In this document: positions 7,822-14,970 of the stretch, one piece after another
Layout of the letters: each line of letters opens with the position of its first letter
How positions within the stretch are numbered: position 1 is the first letter of the stretch
NCBI RefSeq assembly: GCF_009664365.1
Contig: NZ_CP044310.1
Span: 6,139,501 to 6,203,500, forward strand
Length of the DNA stretch: 64,000 nucleotides
Source of the DNA: Paenibacillus xylanilyticus
Lineage (GTDB): Bacteria > Bacillota > Bacilli > Paenibacillales > Paenibacillaceae
Direction: 5' to 3'
Notes under the pieces: model-generated
Told to the model about the DNA's origin: nothing
The model's input: the letters and a program-made list of their open reading frames with translations, nothing else
The model's database searches: none
Position numbers and translations under genes: made by a program

Positions 7822-9940
7822 ACTGGTTCCTCCTCTCATTGGCATGCCAATCTGTACGCCAAGGGATGCCTTGGGCTGTCCTTAACCTTTGAAGGAGGGC
7901 TTCCTGCTCCGCTATAAGGCCCGGGTTGGAAGGAGAGCGACTCAGCTCCTTTTGAATAACGCCAAGAGCCAAATACAAATAACCTATGGCAGCTCCGGCT
8001 CGTGCCTGATGCGATCCTGCATCTTGCTCCAGCGCCTGCTGAAATAGAGTCACAGCCTGATCGTAATGCCCTTTGGCAAACAATGCTTCCCCGAGGTAAA
8101 AGGTACCCTCAGCATCCAGCTTCCCTTCCGTCATACAGCCAATTAGGAGATCAGCGGCTGATCGGGTATATCCTTCGCGATAAAGAATGCCTGAAATCCA
8201 CCTGCTAAACTCCATGCATTGCTCTTTCTCCGTGCAACCATCCATCCACTTCTCAAACCACTGCTGGGCCACTGTCAGTTGCCCTGTTTGGACAGATCGC
8301 TGCACGATGTCCTGAATCAGGTTAAGCGGAGTCGATTGCAGTACTTCAGGCAGCCTTTCCACACTCTGTCTCCCGGTGTTCCACGCCTGCACCTGTTGTC
8401 CTCTGAACCACTGGTCCACCGTCCCCCAGACTTCGCGATCTTCCTGCTCAGATGACTCCAGAAAAGCAGGAGGAAGGCCTGTTCCACTGGCCCAACAAGC
8501 AACTGCCCAATCCAGTCGCTGTTCGGGCAGGAGAGGTTCGACACTCACATCACGTTTCCCCCACAGTTGTTCAGCAAATTGTATGGCTTCCGGGCATCGG
8601 CCCGCACATAACATCCAGTACAGCTGAACTGCAGGGTCAATCTGAACCTCCTGGGCCAGATCCTGGAGCAGGGACAATGCCTGCCCATAAGCTCCGCAAG
8701 ATGCAAGCGCGTGAATAATATTCCTGATCTCATCTGCACCTTCTCCTGTATGGTCCTGCTCCCGCAAATTCAACCGTTTCTTCCAGCGAAGCAGTAATGC
8801 CTCAGCAATGACCTCATCGGATTCTCCAGATTGCTGCAATACATCTGCGAGTCCCTCCAGCGCAGGGGAATATGCAGACATGTAGTCCAAGGCCAGACCA
8901 TACAGATGGGCCGACTCCTGCAGGAACCCTCTCTTCTGTGCCAGACGCGCCATGGCTGTGTAGGGTCTGTAGGTGTCTGTGCCTTTTTCATGTACATATT
9001 CGGACTGCCTGCGAACTCCTTCGGATGTATCCACTGCTCTTGCATAGGATTGATAAGCTCGTTCCTCAAGACCTTGTTGTTCAAGAAAGTCGCCGTATAG
9101 AAAGTGAAGGTCAGCGTAGTCCGGGTAATGTTGCGTTTCCACTGCCAGAAGCGCGCGGCCTTCATCATAACGTTCCAGGGCTCCAAGAACTTTCGCATAA
9201 TCGCACACGAGTGTAGACCGATACGGTGCACCAAGCTCCGTCAGGCGCAGTGAATCGACAAACGAATCCGCTGCCTTCTCCATCTCTCCCAGCTGGCAAT
9301 ACGTCACTCCCAGATTGTAAAGATGAAAAGGCTGATTCGGGTGCTCCTTTAACTCCTGCTGCAAAAGCTTCAAATTCCGCAAAGATTTGCCCCCCTGAGC
9401 GATTCGGGAAGCAAGGTACCCATCATGCACGAGCCGAAGCGGAGCCACGGGGTCGGACTCCTGCCGGATGTTCTCCGTATCATCACATACCAGCTGCTCA
9501 TGAATACGACCTTCATAGCGGTATCCGTAACCCGATCGAAACAGGCGTACCGGCTGAAAGACAACCTGATCTTTCGTTTTTTCATCGATCCGATTCTCTA
9601 TTGTCACTTTTAACTTCGATACACTCTTATGGACTGTAGGCAGATAATTCATTAACTCTTCCATACCATCTATAGCATACTCATCCGCGTCTACACACAG
9701 AATCCACTCGGTACCTGCCAGCGGCAGGCTAATATTGCGTGCCCGTGCAAAGTCATCTTCCCACTCGGCATGAAGTACGGTTGCCCCGAATTGTCTTGCA
9801 ATCTCTGGCGTGCGGTCACCCGAGCCTGTATCTGTAATGAACCACTCCATACCGGGTTGATAAAAACTATTCAGACAGCGGGGCAAATGTTGTTCCTCAT
9901 TTTGAACAATCATGTGAATTCCAAGCAGCCTGTTCTGCAT
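7784..9940 (-). CDS. GT2 glycosyltransferase with long TPR tail
   Basis: 718 residues, the first gene of the three-glycosyltransferase transcript. GT-A domain: LGIHMIVQNEEQHLPRCLNS, WFITDTGSGDRTPEIA, AEWEDDFARARNISLPL and WILCVDADEYAID (DxD). From about residue 200 it is a chain of TPR-like repeats (HLYNLGVTYCQLGEMEKAAD; DLHFLYGDFLEQQGLEERAY; TFYLGEALFAKGHYDQAVTL). ATG 9940 has GGAGGT eight bases upstream. A strong terminator lies just upstream of it, so its transcript would be read-through from the repeat-protein gene or start in a very short gap. Confidence 0.9.
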   Translation of the reverse strand: MQNRLLGIHMIVQNEEQHLPRCLNSFYQPGMEWFITDTGSGDRTPEIARQFGATVLHAEWEDDFARARNISLPLAGTEWILCVDADEYAIDGMEELMNYLPTVHKSVSKLKVTIENRIDEKTKDQVVFQPVRLFRSGYGYRYEGRIHEQLVCDDTENIRQESDPVAPLRLVHDGYLASRIAQGGKSLRNLKLLQQELKEHPNQPFHLYNLGVTYCQLGEMEKAADSFVDSLRLTELGAPYRSTLVCDYAKVLGALERYDEGRALLAVETQHYPDYADLHFLYGDFLEQQGLEERAYQSYARAVDTSEGVRRQSEYVHEKGTDTYRPYTAMARLAQKRGFLQESAHLYGLALDYMSAYSPALEGLADVLQQSGESDEVIAEALLLRWKKRLNLREQDHTGEGADEIRNIIHALASCGAYGQALSLLQDLAQEVQIDPAVQLYWMLCAGRCPEAIQFAEQLWGKRDVSVEPLLPEQRLDWAVACWASGTGLPPAFLESSEQEDREVWGTVDQWFRGQQVQAWNTGRQSVERLPEVLQSTPLNLIQDIVQRSVQTGQLTVAQQWFEKWMDGCTEKEQCMEFSRWISGILYREGYTRSAADLLIGCMTEGKLDAEGTFYLGEALFAKGHYDQAVTLFQQALEQDAGSHQARAGAAIGYLYLALGVIQKELSRSPSNPGLIAEQEALLQRLRTAQGIPWRTDWHANERRNQFAEQPHFAMHDR

Positions 9941-9959
9941 ATGCTGTCACCTCCAACGC

Positions 9960-10000
9960 AAAAAAAGTACATGAAGTCCATTAAATGGGACTCCATGTAC
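9960..10000 (-). terminator. strong intrinsic terminator between the repeat-protein gene and the glycosyltransferase run
   Basis: On the minus strand GTACATG-g-AGTCC and GGACT-t-CATGTAC form a long stem around a short AT-rich loop, followed by seven T. It ends 20 bases before the ATG of the next gene, so it probably sets a high structural-protein to enzyme ratio rather than separating unrelated units. Confidence 0.85.
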
Positions 10001-10020
10001 CTATATGATTGATAACCTGG

Positions 10021-11592
10021 TTATGTGCCTTGTCCATTGAAGAACACATCGATTGTACTTGGTGCGCCGATGAGACTGGAACGATAAGAAAGGCGTGTAT
10101 ATTTGAGAAAACGCTGGGGAACCAGTACGTCCACGGAGCCTGCCAGAATTCCCGTGACTGTTGCCACATCCGTATACCAGTTCGAGCCGTTGGCGCTGAT
10201 TTCCACCTGGGCATCCACACGATTGATCCCTGGCCCCCTGTTGTATACAAAGAAGGAATATGTGCCAAATACACTGGTTGTCACTGCTGGTAGAGGCGTA
10301 AACGTATTGGCAGTAGGTGTATTGATCAGCTGCGATTCCTGGAAGCTCTTTTGGGAAATCGACGTTACGCTGCTAAGTGTTCCGGCTGTGATGGTCGCGC
10401 CGAGTACACTGGTGATCGTTCCGTTCAGCAAATTCGTTAATGTTCCCGCAGTAATTGTGGCTCCAAGCACATTCGTGATTGTACCGTTAAGCAGGTTGGT
10501 TAATGTTCCGGCCGTGACCGTTGCTCCAAGTACGCTGGTGATGGTTCCGTTCAGCAAGTTTGTCAACGTGCCCGCCGTAATGGTTGCACCTAGCACACTC
10601 GTGAGGGTACCATTCAGCAGATTCGTCAAGGTTCCGGCTGTAAGCGTCGCTCCCAGAATGCCTGTGATTGTACCTGCAGTAATCGTCGCACCAAGCACAC
10701 TGGTGATGGTTCCGGCTGTGATGGTCGCGCCGAGTACGTTCGTAATTGTACCGTTCAGCAGGTTCGTCAAGGTTCCTGCGGTTACCGTGGCCCCGAGTAC
10801 ACTCGTGATGGTTCCCGCTGTAATGGTGGCTCCAAGCACGCTGGTAATCGTACCATTCAGCAAGTTCGTCAGCGTTCCAGCAGTCACCGTAGCTCCGAGT
10901 ACGCTGGTAATGGTTCCCGCCGTAATGGTGGCTCCAAGCACATTCGAGATTGTACCATTTAACAAATTCGTCAGCGTGCCTGCCGTGATGGTCGCGCCTA
11001 ACACACTCGTGAGGGTACCATTCAGCAGGTTCGTCAACGTTCCCGCTGTCACCGTAGCTCCAAGCACGCTCGTAATGGTTCCGGCTGTGATGGTTGCTCC
11101 AAGTACACTGGTAATCGTACCATTTAGCAAGTTCGTCAGTGTGCCTGCCGTGATGGTCGCGCCTAACACACTTGTGAGGGTACCGTTCAGCAGGTTCGTC
11201 AACGTTCCCGCTGTCACTGTAGCTCCAAGCACGCTCGTGATGGTTCCGGCTGTAATGGTTGCTCCGAGTACACTGGTGATCGTACCATTCAGCAAGTTCG
11301 TCAAGGTCCCTGCTGTTACCGTAGCTCCAAGCACACTGGTGATCGTACCTGCAGTAATGGTGGCCCCGAGCACACTCGTAAGGGTACCATTCAGCAGGTT
11401 GGTGATTGTGCCTGCATTAATGGTAACCGTCGTCAAACCCGAGATGTTACTGATCGTTCCGTCCAAAATGATCCCGACAACATTACCACTCGTATCCGTT
11501 CTGACGGGCTGGGCCGTACCGGTAGCATCCTGACCAAAGATCAGGGTCCGCAGATTGTCCGGATTCGTGTTAAACGTTGTGAAGTTAGGCAT
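10021..11592 (-). CDS. Thr-rich modular repeat protein with C-terminal beta-rich domain (putative surface scaffold)
   Basis: 523 residues. Residues 1-60 are a unique head (MPNFTTFNTNPDNLRTL). Residues 61-403 are 19 modules: 12 of 21 residues (GTLTNLLN + GTITSVLG + ATITA) and 7 of 13 (GTITSVLG + ATVTA). Residues 408-523 are a globular beta-rich domain ending in VLVPQRFLKYTRL...IDVFFNGQG, shared with the next gene upstream and resembling DUF6385 proteins of spore-formers. The alternation of Thr and Val/Ile/Leu predicts beta strands, probably a solenoid, with Thr displayed for O-glycosylation by the neighbouring enzymes (inference). No signal peptide is seen, which fits a mother-cell-assembled spore-surface protein. 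ATG 11592 follows GGGAGGAGG. Confidence 0.85.
   Translation of the reverse strand: MPNFTTFNTNPDNLRTLIFGQDATGTAQPVRTDTSGNVVGIILDGTISNISGLTTVTINAGTITNLLNGTLTSVLGATITAGTITSVLGATVTAGTLTNLLNGTITSVLGATITAGTITSVLGATVTAGTLTNLLNGTLTSVLGATITAGTLTNLLNGTITSVLGATITAGTITSVLGATVTAGTLTNLLNGTLTSVLGATITAGTLTNLLNGTISNVLGATITAGTITSVLGATVTAGTLTNLLNGTITSVLGATITAGTITSVLGATVTAGTLTNLLNGTITNVLGATITAGTITSVLGATITAGTITGILGATLTAGTLTNLLNGTLTSVLGATITAGTLTNLLNGTITSVLGATVTAGTLTNLLNGTITNVLGATITAGTLTNLLNGTITSVLGATITAGTLSSVTSISQKSFQESQLINTPTANTFTPLPAVTTSVFGTYSFFVYNRGPGINRVDAQVEISANGSNWYTDVATVTGILAGSVDVLVPQRFLKYTRLSYRSSLIGAPSTIDVFFNGQGT
10372..11412 (-). repeat. DNA repeat array encoding 13- and 21-residue modules
   Basis: About 1.04 kb of tandem 39- and 63-bp units. 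Units differ mostly at synonymous positions, so the peptide is better conserved than the DNA. The antisense strand is also open for 1.4 kb, a by-product of the repeat. Confidence 0.9.
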
Positions 11593-11635
11593 GAGCCCCG
11601 TCCTCCTCCCTGGAAATCAGTCATATTATTTCACC

Positions 11636-12130
11636 TTAGGGCATGCGCTGTGCCTGAAAGTAAACATCCAGCCTGGTCGGTTGATCCGGTTCCATCGATT
11701 GAATCGCAAGCCGGGTATATCGAAGGAACCGTTGCGGAACCAAAGCTTTGGTTTGGCCCCCCGCAATCACCTCCTGGCTGTCCACCGCATAATCCACTGC
11801 ATTGGGACTAATCTGGATCTGTACAAGAGCCGGATTCTTGCCCCGGTTCACAATGCCATATGTGTACATGCTGAGCGATGATGTATCCTGAGCAGGAAGA
11901 GCACTGGTGGAACTGCTGGTTTCGGCCCCGACATACGTATGCTCTGTAAAACAGTGAGTAGCACCAGGGAGTATCGTGCGTGAGGGGCGACCCTGCTTGA
12001 CCCGGGGACGAGTAATCCGGGAACAAGGAGGTTTCAGCAGTTTAGCGCGGCAGGATCGGCGGGGTCGGCGGCGGCTCACATATTTAGTTGGTCTCAATCT
12101 CTTCTTGCTTCGCTTCGCTGTTCGACTCAT
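11636..12130 (-). CDS. basic protein with DUF6385-like C-terminal domain
   Basis: 164 residues. Residues 1-55 are strongly basic (Arg/Lys-rich, e.g. SRRRPRRSCRAK, with two Cys) and probably disordered. Residues 75-164 match the C-terminal domain of the repeat protein just downstream, including the shared LVPQRFL-[RK]-YTRL stretch and the final D-V-[YF]-F. ATG 12130 has AAGGGGA before it, and 43 bases separate it from the repeat gene, so they are likely one transcript. A possible role is anchoring or capping the repeat scaffold on the spore surface; basic coat proteins are common there. This is inference; the sequence shows only the shared domain. Confidence 0.8.
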   Translation of the reverse strand: MSRTAKRSKKRLRPTKYVSRRRPRRSCRAKLLKPPCSRITRPRVKQGRPSRTILPGATHCFTEHTYVGAETSSSTSALPAQDTSSLSMYTYGIVNRGKNPALVQIQISPNAVDYAVDSQEVIAGGQTKALVPQRFLRYTRLAIQSMEPDQPTRLDVYFQAQRMP

Positions 12131-12230
12131 CTCGATTCCCCTTAAAAAATGTGCTTCCGCATCGTATGCCCGGACTTAAAATACGGGCACGGCATCTGCC
12201 GCTATTTTCGATTTTGCCGTTCTTGCCCCA

Positions 12231-12261
12231 AACGCTTCTCTCATGTCGTACATACACTGTA
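12231..12261 (+). promoter_or_regulatory. possible sigma-K-type promoter
   Basis: AAC at 12231-12233, 17 bases, then CATACACTGTA at 12251. Sigma-K promoters in Bacillus are AC-N16/17-CATAnnnTA; here TG replaces TA in the -10, and CATACACT also fits the sigma-E -10. It points at the two WWE-protein genes about 75 bases downstream. Confidence 0.35.
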
Positions 12262-12320
12262 AGTACAAGGATGAGAGTATATATTTGCATGCCAAAAGGT
12301 CAGTTCAGTTTAATCAAATC

Positions 12321-12327
12321 GGAGGTG
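12321..12327 (+). promoter_or_regulatory. ribosome binding site that points to an ATA start codon
   Basis: GGAGGTG lies 6 bases before ATA at 12334. The only standard candidate nearby, GTG 12325, is inside the site itself. The protein N-terminus from the ATA aligns with that of the paralogue started by TTG 12907. Confidence 0.6.
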
Positions 12328-12333
12328 GGTAAG

Positions 12334-12873
12334 ATAACGAACTATAACGTGTTCAACCAATCTAATGGTCCCCTGTTTACCCAGCTTACCAATACATTTT
12401 CCGCCCCCGGAATTGAGGCTTCGGCAGAGAGCGGGGCTGCTGCTGCTGGCAGTTTCTTTGCATTGACTACCAATAATGCCGGACTTCCTAACAACCAGAA
12501 TCTTCTTCTGCAAATCATTAATGCCGCTGGCAGTGGCAGAACCTTAAGGATTTCAAGTGTATCTGGAGGAACAACCGCAGCAGCTACGCTGGTCGTATAT
12601 TCTGGCGGAACTGTTTCTACATCGGGTGGAAGTACACCTGTCCCGGTCAATACACTGCTTGGGAGTACGAATGCCAGTGTGGTCACCACGAGGCAAAATA
12701 CAGGAACGCTGGGCGGTGCGTTTACAAGCCTGCTAAGTCTTCCGCTGACCGCTGGCATGTTTCGGATGAACTTCAACGGTTCGATTATCGTGCCACCAGG
12801 ACTGACGTTATCCGTTAGCGTGGGTGTTGGGAATCAGACGGCAGCCATTAATTTGTTCTGGTGGGAATTCTGA
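12334..12873 (+). CDS. small beta-rich protein with WWE terminus (paralogue 1)
   Basis: 179 residues if started at ATA 12334 (the frame stays open further upstream, with poor sites). The N-terminus (I/M)TNYNVFNQSNGPLFTQLTNT matches the next gene's LPNHNVFNPQTQPVYTSNTN; both share GSGRTL-(R/Y)-(I/V)-S-x-(V/L)-SGG, VPPG and a final FWWEF or AWWEV. It is rich in Ser, Thr, Gly and beta-branched residues, has no Cys and no signal peptide, and looks like a single beta-sandwich domain. I do not recognise a named family. Divergent position beside the repeat-protein genes suggests the same surface structure. Confidence 0.75.
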   Translation: MTNYNVFNQSNGPLFTQLTNTFSAPGIEASAESGAAAAGSFFALTTNNAGLPNNQNLLLQIINAAGSGRTLRISSVSGGTTAAATLVVYSGGTVSTSGGSTPVPVNTLLGSTNASVVTTRQNTGTLGGAFTSLLSLPLTAGMFRMNFNGSIIVPPGLTLSVSVGVGNQTAAINLFWWEF

Positions 12874-12906
12874 CAGATAACCATGAAGGAAAAGGTGGTG
12901 AATACC

Positions 12907-13488
12907 TTGCCCAACCATAACGTGTTTAACCCGCAGACTCAGCCAGTGTATACTTCCAATACCAATACCTTTCGGTCTCCGGGCATTATTACCCCACCGG
13001 AAAGCGATGCAGGAAACGTGGGAAGACTATTCAATTCCGGTACAACCAACTCCACCACCCTGGGGTTATTGGGCGGCAGCGTTATCGCGACGGTTCAGTT
13101 GAGCAACCCTGTGGGAAGTGGGAGAACGCTGTACGTATCGAAGCTCTCCGGTGGAATTACAGTTGCACTCAATCTCCTGTCCTCCTTCAGCGGTTCCATG
13201 GTCCTGAGTGCCAATGGAACGCTGGCTTCGCCAAGTACGCTGCCATCCGTGAACAGCAATCTGTCCAGTACCAACACCAGTGTTGCAATCGTGCGATTTT
13301 CCAACGCTGCGCCTACCGGAGCAACGACGCTAATGACGATGCCTTTGCAAGCGGGGCCCTTTTCATCCAGCGTATTTGGGAGCTATGTCGTCCCGCCAGG
13401 TCAGGCCATTAATCTGACGGTCAGTGGTTCCCTTTCCGTTGGAGGCTTGCTGGCGTCTACAGCCTACTTTGCTTGGTGGGAGGTCTAA
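12907..13488 (+). CDS. small beta-rich protein with WWE terminus (paralogue 2)
   Basis: 193 residues from TTG 12907, chosen because AAGGTGG sits about 8 bases upstream; ATG 12883 has no binding site. Clear paralogue of the gene ending 33 bases upstream: N-terminal NHNVFNPQTQ, central GSGRTLYVSKLSGGIT, VPPGQAINLTVSG, terminal YFAWWEV. Composition is Ser/Thr/Asn/Gly-rich with no charged clusters. The two form one operon ahead of a terminator. Function unknown; a spore-surface or secreted assembly subunit is the best guess from context. Confidence 0.78.
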   Translation: MPNHNVFNPQTQPVYTSNTNTFRSPGIITPPESDAGNVGRLFNSGTTNSTTLGLLGGSVIATVQLSNPVGSGRTLYVSKLSGGITVALNLLSSFSGSMVLSANGTLASPSTLPSVNSNLSSTNTSVAIVRFSNAAPTGATTLMTMPLQAGPFSSSVFGSYVVPPGQAINLTVSGSLSVGGLLASTAYFAWWEV

Positions 13489-13517
13489 TGACTTCCTTAC
13501 CATCCCCTCCAAGAGAG

Positions 13518-13551
13518 AAAAGTCGCCTCCGGCAAACTCGAAGCGGCTTTT
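13518..13551. terminator. bidirectional terminator between convergent genes
   Basis: AAAAGTCGC and GCGGCTTTT pair (one G-T wobble) around a 16-base loop, with a T-run in the + direction and A-run on the other side. It serves the WWE-protein genes and the convergent MFS gene. Confidence 0.75.
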
Positions 13552-13574
13552 ACGTGTGTCTTTTTGCCAATAAA

Positions 13575-14891
13575 TCATAGTTCCTGCCCGGCAACAACAC
13601 GTGGTCTCTGGACTCCCCACAACTTGCGCTGCATCAAGATACCTGTAAGTCCAATAGCAAGTGTAGCGATGCCGATGAATTGAAAGGTAAGACTCGGCCC
13701 CGCGATACGAATCAGAACGCCGCCTGCCAGCGGGGCAACGATAAGCACAACACTGGACATCGAATTTTGGATGCCGAAGACACGCCCTACATAAGCAGGA
13801 GGGGTTTCCTTTTGCAGCAAATAATTCAGCGTGACCATAGAGAGGCCGTTTCCGAGGCCAATGCACAGCCCCCAGACGATTATCCATAGATTCGGGGTAA
13901 AGGGAGCTACCATGCCTAAGGCAGCAATACCTACTCCAATAAGGAGGAACCCTCCACCCAACCCCCAGCCATAACTGACTCGCGGCAGCCGGTTCAGCAG
14001 CAGAATCATGATAACAGCACCCGCTCCTGCAGATGAGCCCAGCCATCCAATCAAGGCTTCATTTCCCGGCTTGATGTTTCGGAAAAGCGTTACGAACTGA
14101 TAATCAATCATCAGAATGGCCATTAAGCCCAAACAGCCAAACAACAGCGTGCATAGTATGGCCCGGCTGTTTCGTATAAAGCTCCACCCTTTCGTCCACT
14201 GCGTCAGCACCGATTCCGTCTCCGCGTGGTTCTGATGATCTTGTGTCTCATGGTCTATAGAATGTTCCGGCTTCTCTGTTAACCGTCGCAATGGCCATAA
14301 TACCAACCCGGATATTAGACGGGTGCAGGCATTGATCACAATGCAAATCTGCGGTGAGAATACCGCCAGGATGACGGCACCCAGAAGCGGTCCAGCCACC
14401 TTGGAGCACTGTCCGACAAAACCGTTCAGAGACGATGCCTGAAACAGATGCTCCTCGGCCACCACTTGACGCGTCAGCGCCTGCTGGGCCGGAATGTGGA
14501 ATACGCCCATCATGGCTCGCAGGGCCAGAAGTGGAAGCAGCCATGCCGCGCTTGGCGCGAACAAAATGGCAACCGTAAGCACAACGGTGATTACATCACA
14601 GAGCAGCATGATCTTTACTTTGTGCAGACGATCTGCAAGTGTACCCGCGACCGAACCCAGCAGGATGCCCGGAACAGCCATACAGACGGGAATCAATGCG
14701 ATGATCAGTGGATCGGCACCCCATCGATAGGCCACCAATATCTGAATGGCAAGGGCATCGAACCAATCCCCGAAGGTAGCGAGCGCATACGCGATAAACA
14801 TGCGCATGAAGCGGAAGTTGGTCCACAAACTTGTGGATGGCCTTTGGGACGATTGTGATGGCTGATGAGATTCATGTGAAACAGTATTCAT
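13575..14891 (-). CDS. MFS transporter (MFS_3 / EntS-like exporter)
   Basis: 438 residues with about 12 hydrophobic segments. N-terminal FRMFIAYALATFGDWFDALA and the loop between helices 2 and 3, GSVAGTLADRLHKVKIM (G-x3-D-R), are typical of the drug or siderophore exporter branch. It should use the proton gradient to export a small molecule; the substrate is not readable. ATG 14891 has AGGAGG upstream. It follows the winged-helix/TPR regulator gene by 79 bases on the same strand, so that regulator may control it. Confidence 0.9.
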   Translation of the reverse strand: MNTVSHESHQPSQSSQRPSTSLWTNFRFMRMFIAYALATFGDWFDALAIQILVAYRWGADPLIIALIPVCMAVPGILLGSVAGTLADRLHKVKIMLLCDVITVVLTVAILFAPSAAWLLPLLALRAMMGVFHIPAQQALTRQVVAEEHLFQASSLNGFVGQCSKVAGPLLGAVILAVFSPQICIVINACTRLISGLVLWPLRRLTEKPEHSIDHETQDHQNHAETESVLTQWTKGWSFIRNSRAILCTLLFGCLGLMAILMIDYQFVTLFRNIKPGNEALIGWLGSSAGAGAVIMILLLNRLPRVSYGWGLGGGFLLIGVGIAALGMVAPFTPNLWIIVWGLCIGLGNGLSMVTLNYLLQKETPPAYVGRVFGIQNSMSSVVLIVAPLAGGVLIRIAGPSLTFQFIGIATLAIGLTGILMQRKLWGVQRPRVVAGQEL

Positions 14892-14970
14892 TCTGGGGGT
14901 TTCCTCCTACTCATCTGATTACAGCCTTGTTGTCAGGCTTACATGTTCCTTGGCTGTAATCATACGAGAG

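Noticed and set aside
10372..11412. Regular repeats that could suggest CRISPR.
   Set aside because: There are no unique spacers; the units are contiguous codons of one protein.
10103..11533. A 476-codon open frame opposite the repeat protein.
   Set aside because: It is the antisense of the repeat array and keeps the repeat pattern; no Shine-Dalgarno and no domain.
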